Origin: an uncultured Selenomonadaceae bacterium
GTDB lineage: Bacteria > Bacillota > Negativicutes > Selenomonadales > Selenomonadaceae
Assembly (NCBI GenBank): GCA_905236785.1
Contig: CAJOQC010000149.1
Span: 1-6,155 of the forward strand
Direction: 5' to 3'
Length of the DNA stretch: 6,155 nucleotides
The notes below the pieces were generated by a model, which did not search any database, had not been told where the DNA came from, and saw nothing but the letters and a program-made list of their open reading frames with translations. Of the stretch, positions 6,063 to 6,155 are shown in pieces. A program made the translations under genes and the position numbers. Numbering within the stretch: the first letter of the stretch is position 1; the number at the start of each line of letters is the position of its first letter.

Positions 6063-6072
6063 GTATTGTCAA
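6044..6072 (-). promoter_or_regulatory. Candidate leftward promoter straddling the right end of repeat copy B
   Basis: On the minus strand a consensus -35 TTGACA (6067-6072) lies just outside the repeat. After 17 bases comes TTTTAT (6044-6049), a four-of-six match to TATAAT inside the repeat. Transcription would run through the repeat as a structured leader of roughly 190 bases before the 77-aa gene. The spacing and -35 are good and the -10 is mediocre. The other parts of the 5843-5943 gap show no better promoter. Confidence 0.4.
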
Positions 6073-6088
6073 AAAAGATATTTTTCGA

Positions 6089-6155
6089 TTATATTTCGCC
6101 AACCCCGCGCAAAACTCCTGCAAACGCCCATAGGTCAATTATTTTCCTGGCTGAA
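6089..6155 (-). CDS. Possible C-terminal end of a further minus-strand gene, running off the window
   Basis: A frame enters from the right edge and ends in TAA at 6089-6091. Its visible 21 residues are SARKIIDLWAFAGVLRGVGEI. The mix of hydrophobic and charged residues looks protein-like, but 67 bases are too few to identify a family or to exclude chance. If real, it is the last gene upstream of repeat copy B on the same strand as the maa-dgt group. The 6063-6088 stretch after it contains an A/T-only inverted repeat (AAAAA-GATA-TTTTT, 6072-6085), which is a weak termination signal at best. Confidence 0.3.
   Translation of the reverse strand, partial: SARKIIDLWAFAGVLRGVGEI

Noticed and set aside
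6072..6085. AAAAA-GATA-TTTTT as an intrinsic terminator
   Set aside because: The stem consists only of A-T pairs and is too weak to call; it also overlaps the candidate -35 element.

Overview
The window looks like ordinary chromosomal DNA from a low-to-mid GC member of the Bacillota (Firmicutes). The evidence is a folate/FAD-type TrmFO closely matching the Bacillus enzyme, followed directly by hslV and hslU in an order that recalls the Bacillota trmFO-xerC-hslV-hslU(-codY) neighbourhood, together with strong AGGAGG-type ribosome binding sites. HslV keeps the Thr-Thr N-terminus after a short propeptide rather than the Ser N-terminus of Bacillus ClpQ, which may point to Negativicutes or an anaerobic Clostridia-like lineage. 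The genus cannot be read from this sequence.

Layout: the left half is a plus-strand group. It holds the 3' part of trmFO (cut by the window edge), a 78-base gap with two hairpins where xerC would sit in Bacillus, then hslV and hslU overlapping by four bases (ATGA). HslU meets a minus-strand thyX tail to tail with only three bases between the stop codons. To the right, still on the minus strand and transcribed leftwards, are a small orphan protein (77 aa), a maltose/galactoside-type O-acetyltransferase (maa) and a dGTPase-like HD protein (dgt). These are closely spaced and are probably one operon.

Two copies of a roughly 120-base palindromic, MITE-like repeat with 11-base ends (TCTAAAAACTC / GAGTTTTTAGA) lie in opposite orientation at 3840-3963 and 5944-6062. 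They exactly bracket the dgt-maa-orphan block of about 2 kb. This is the most notable structure in the window: it could allow inversion of the block by recombination, and copy B appears to contribute the -10 part of a promoter for the operon.

Functionally, TrmFO modifies U54 in tRNA, HslUV is an ATP-dependent cytoplasmic protease, and ThyX makes dTMP. TrmFO and ThyX both use methylenetetrahydrofolate and a flavin. Dgt would hydrolyse dNTPs, so thyX and dgt both touch deoxynucleotide pools. I see no CRISPR array, phage gene, toxin-antitoxin pair, tRNA or rRNA, and no clearly new defence or metabolic system. The plausible novelty is limited to the repeat pair and the orphan small protein.
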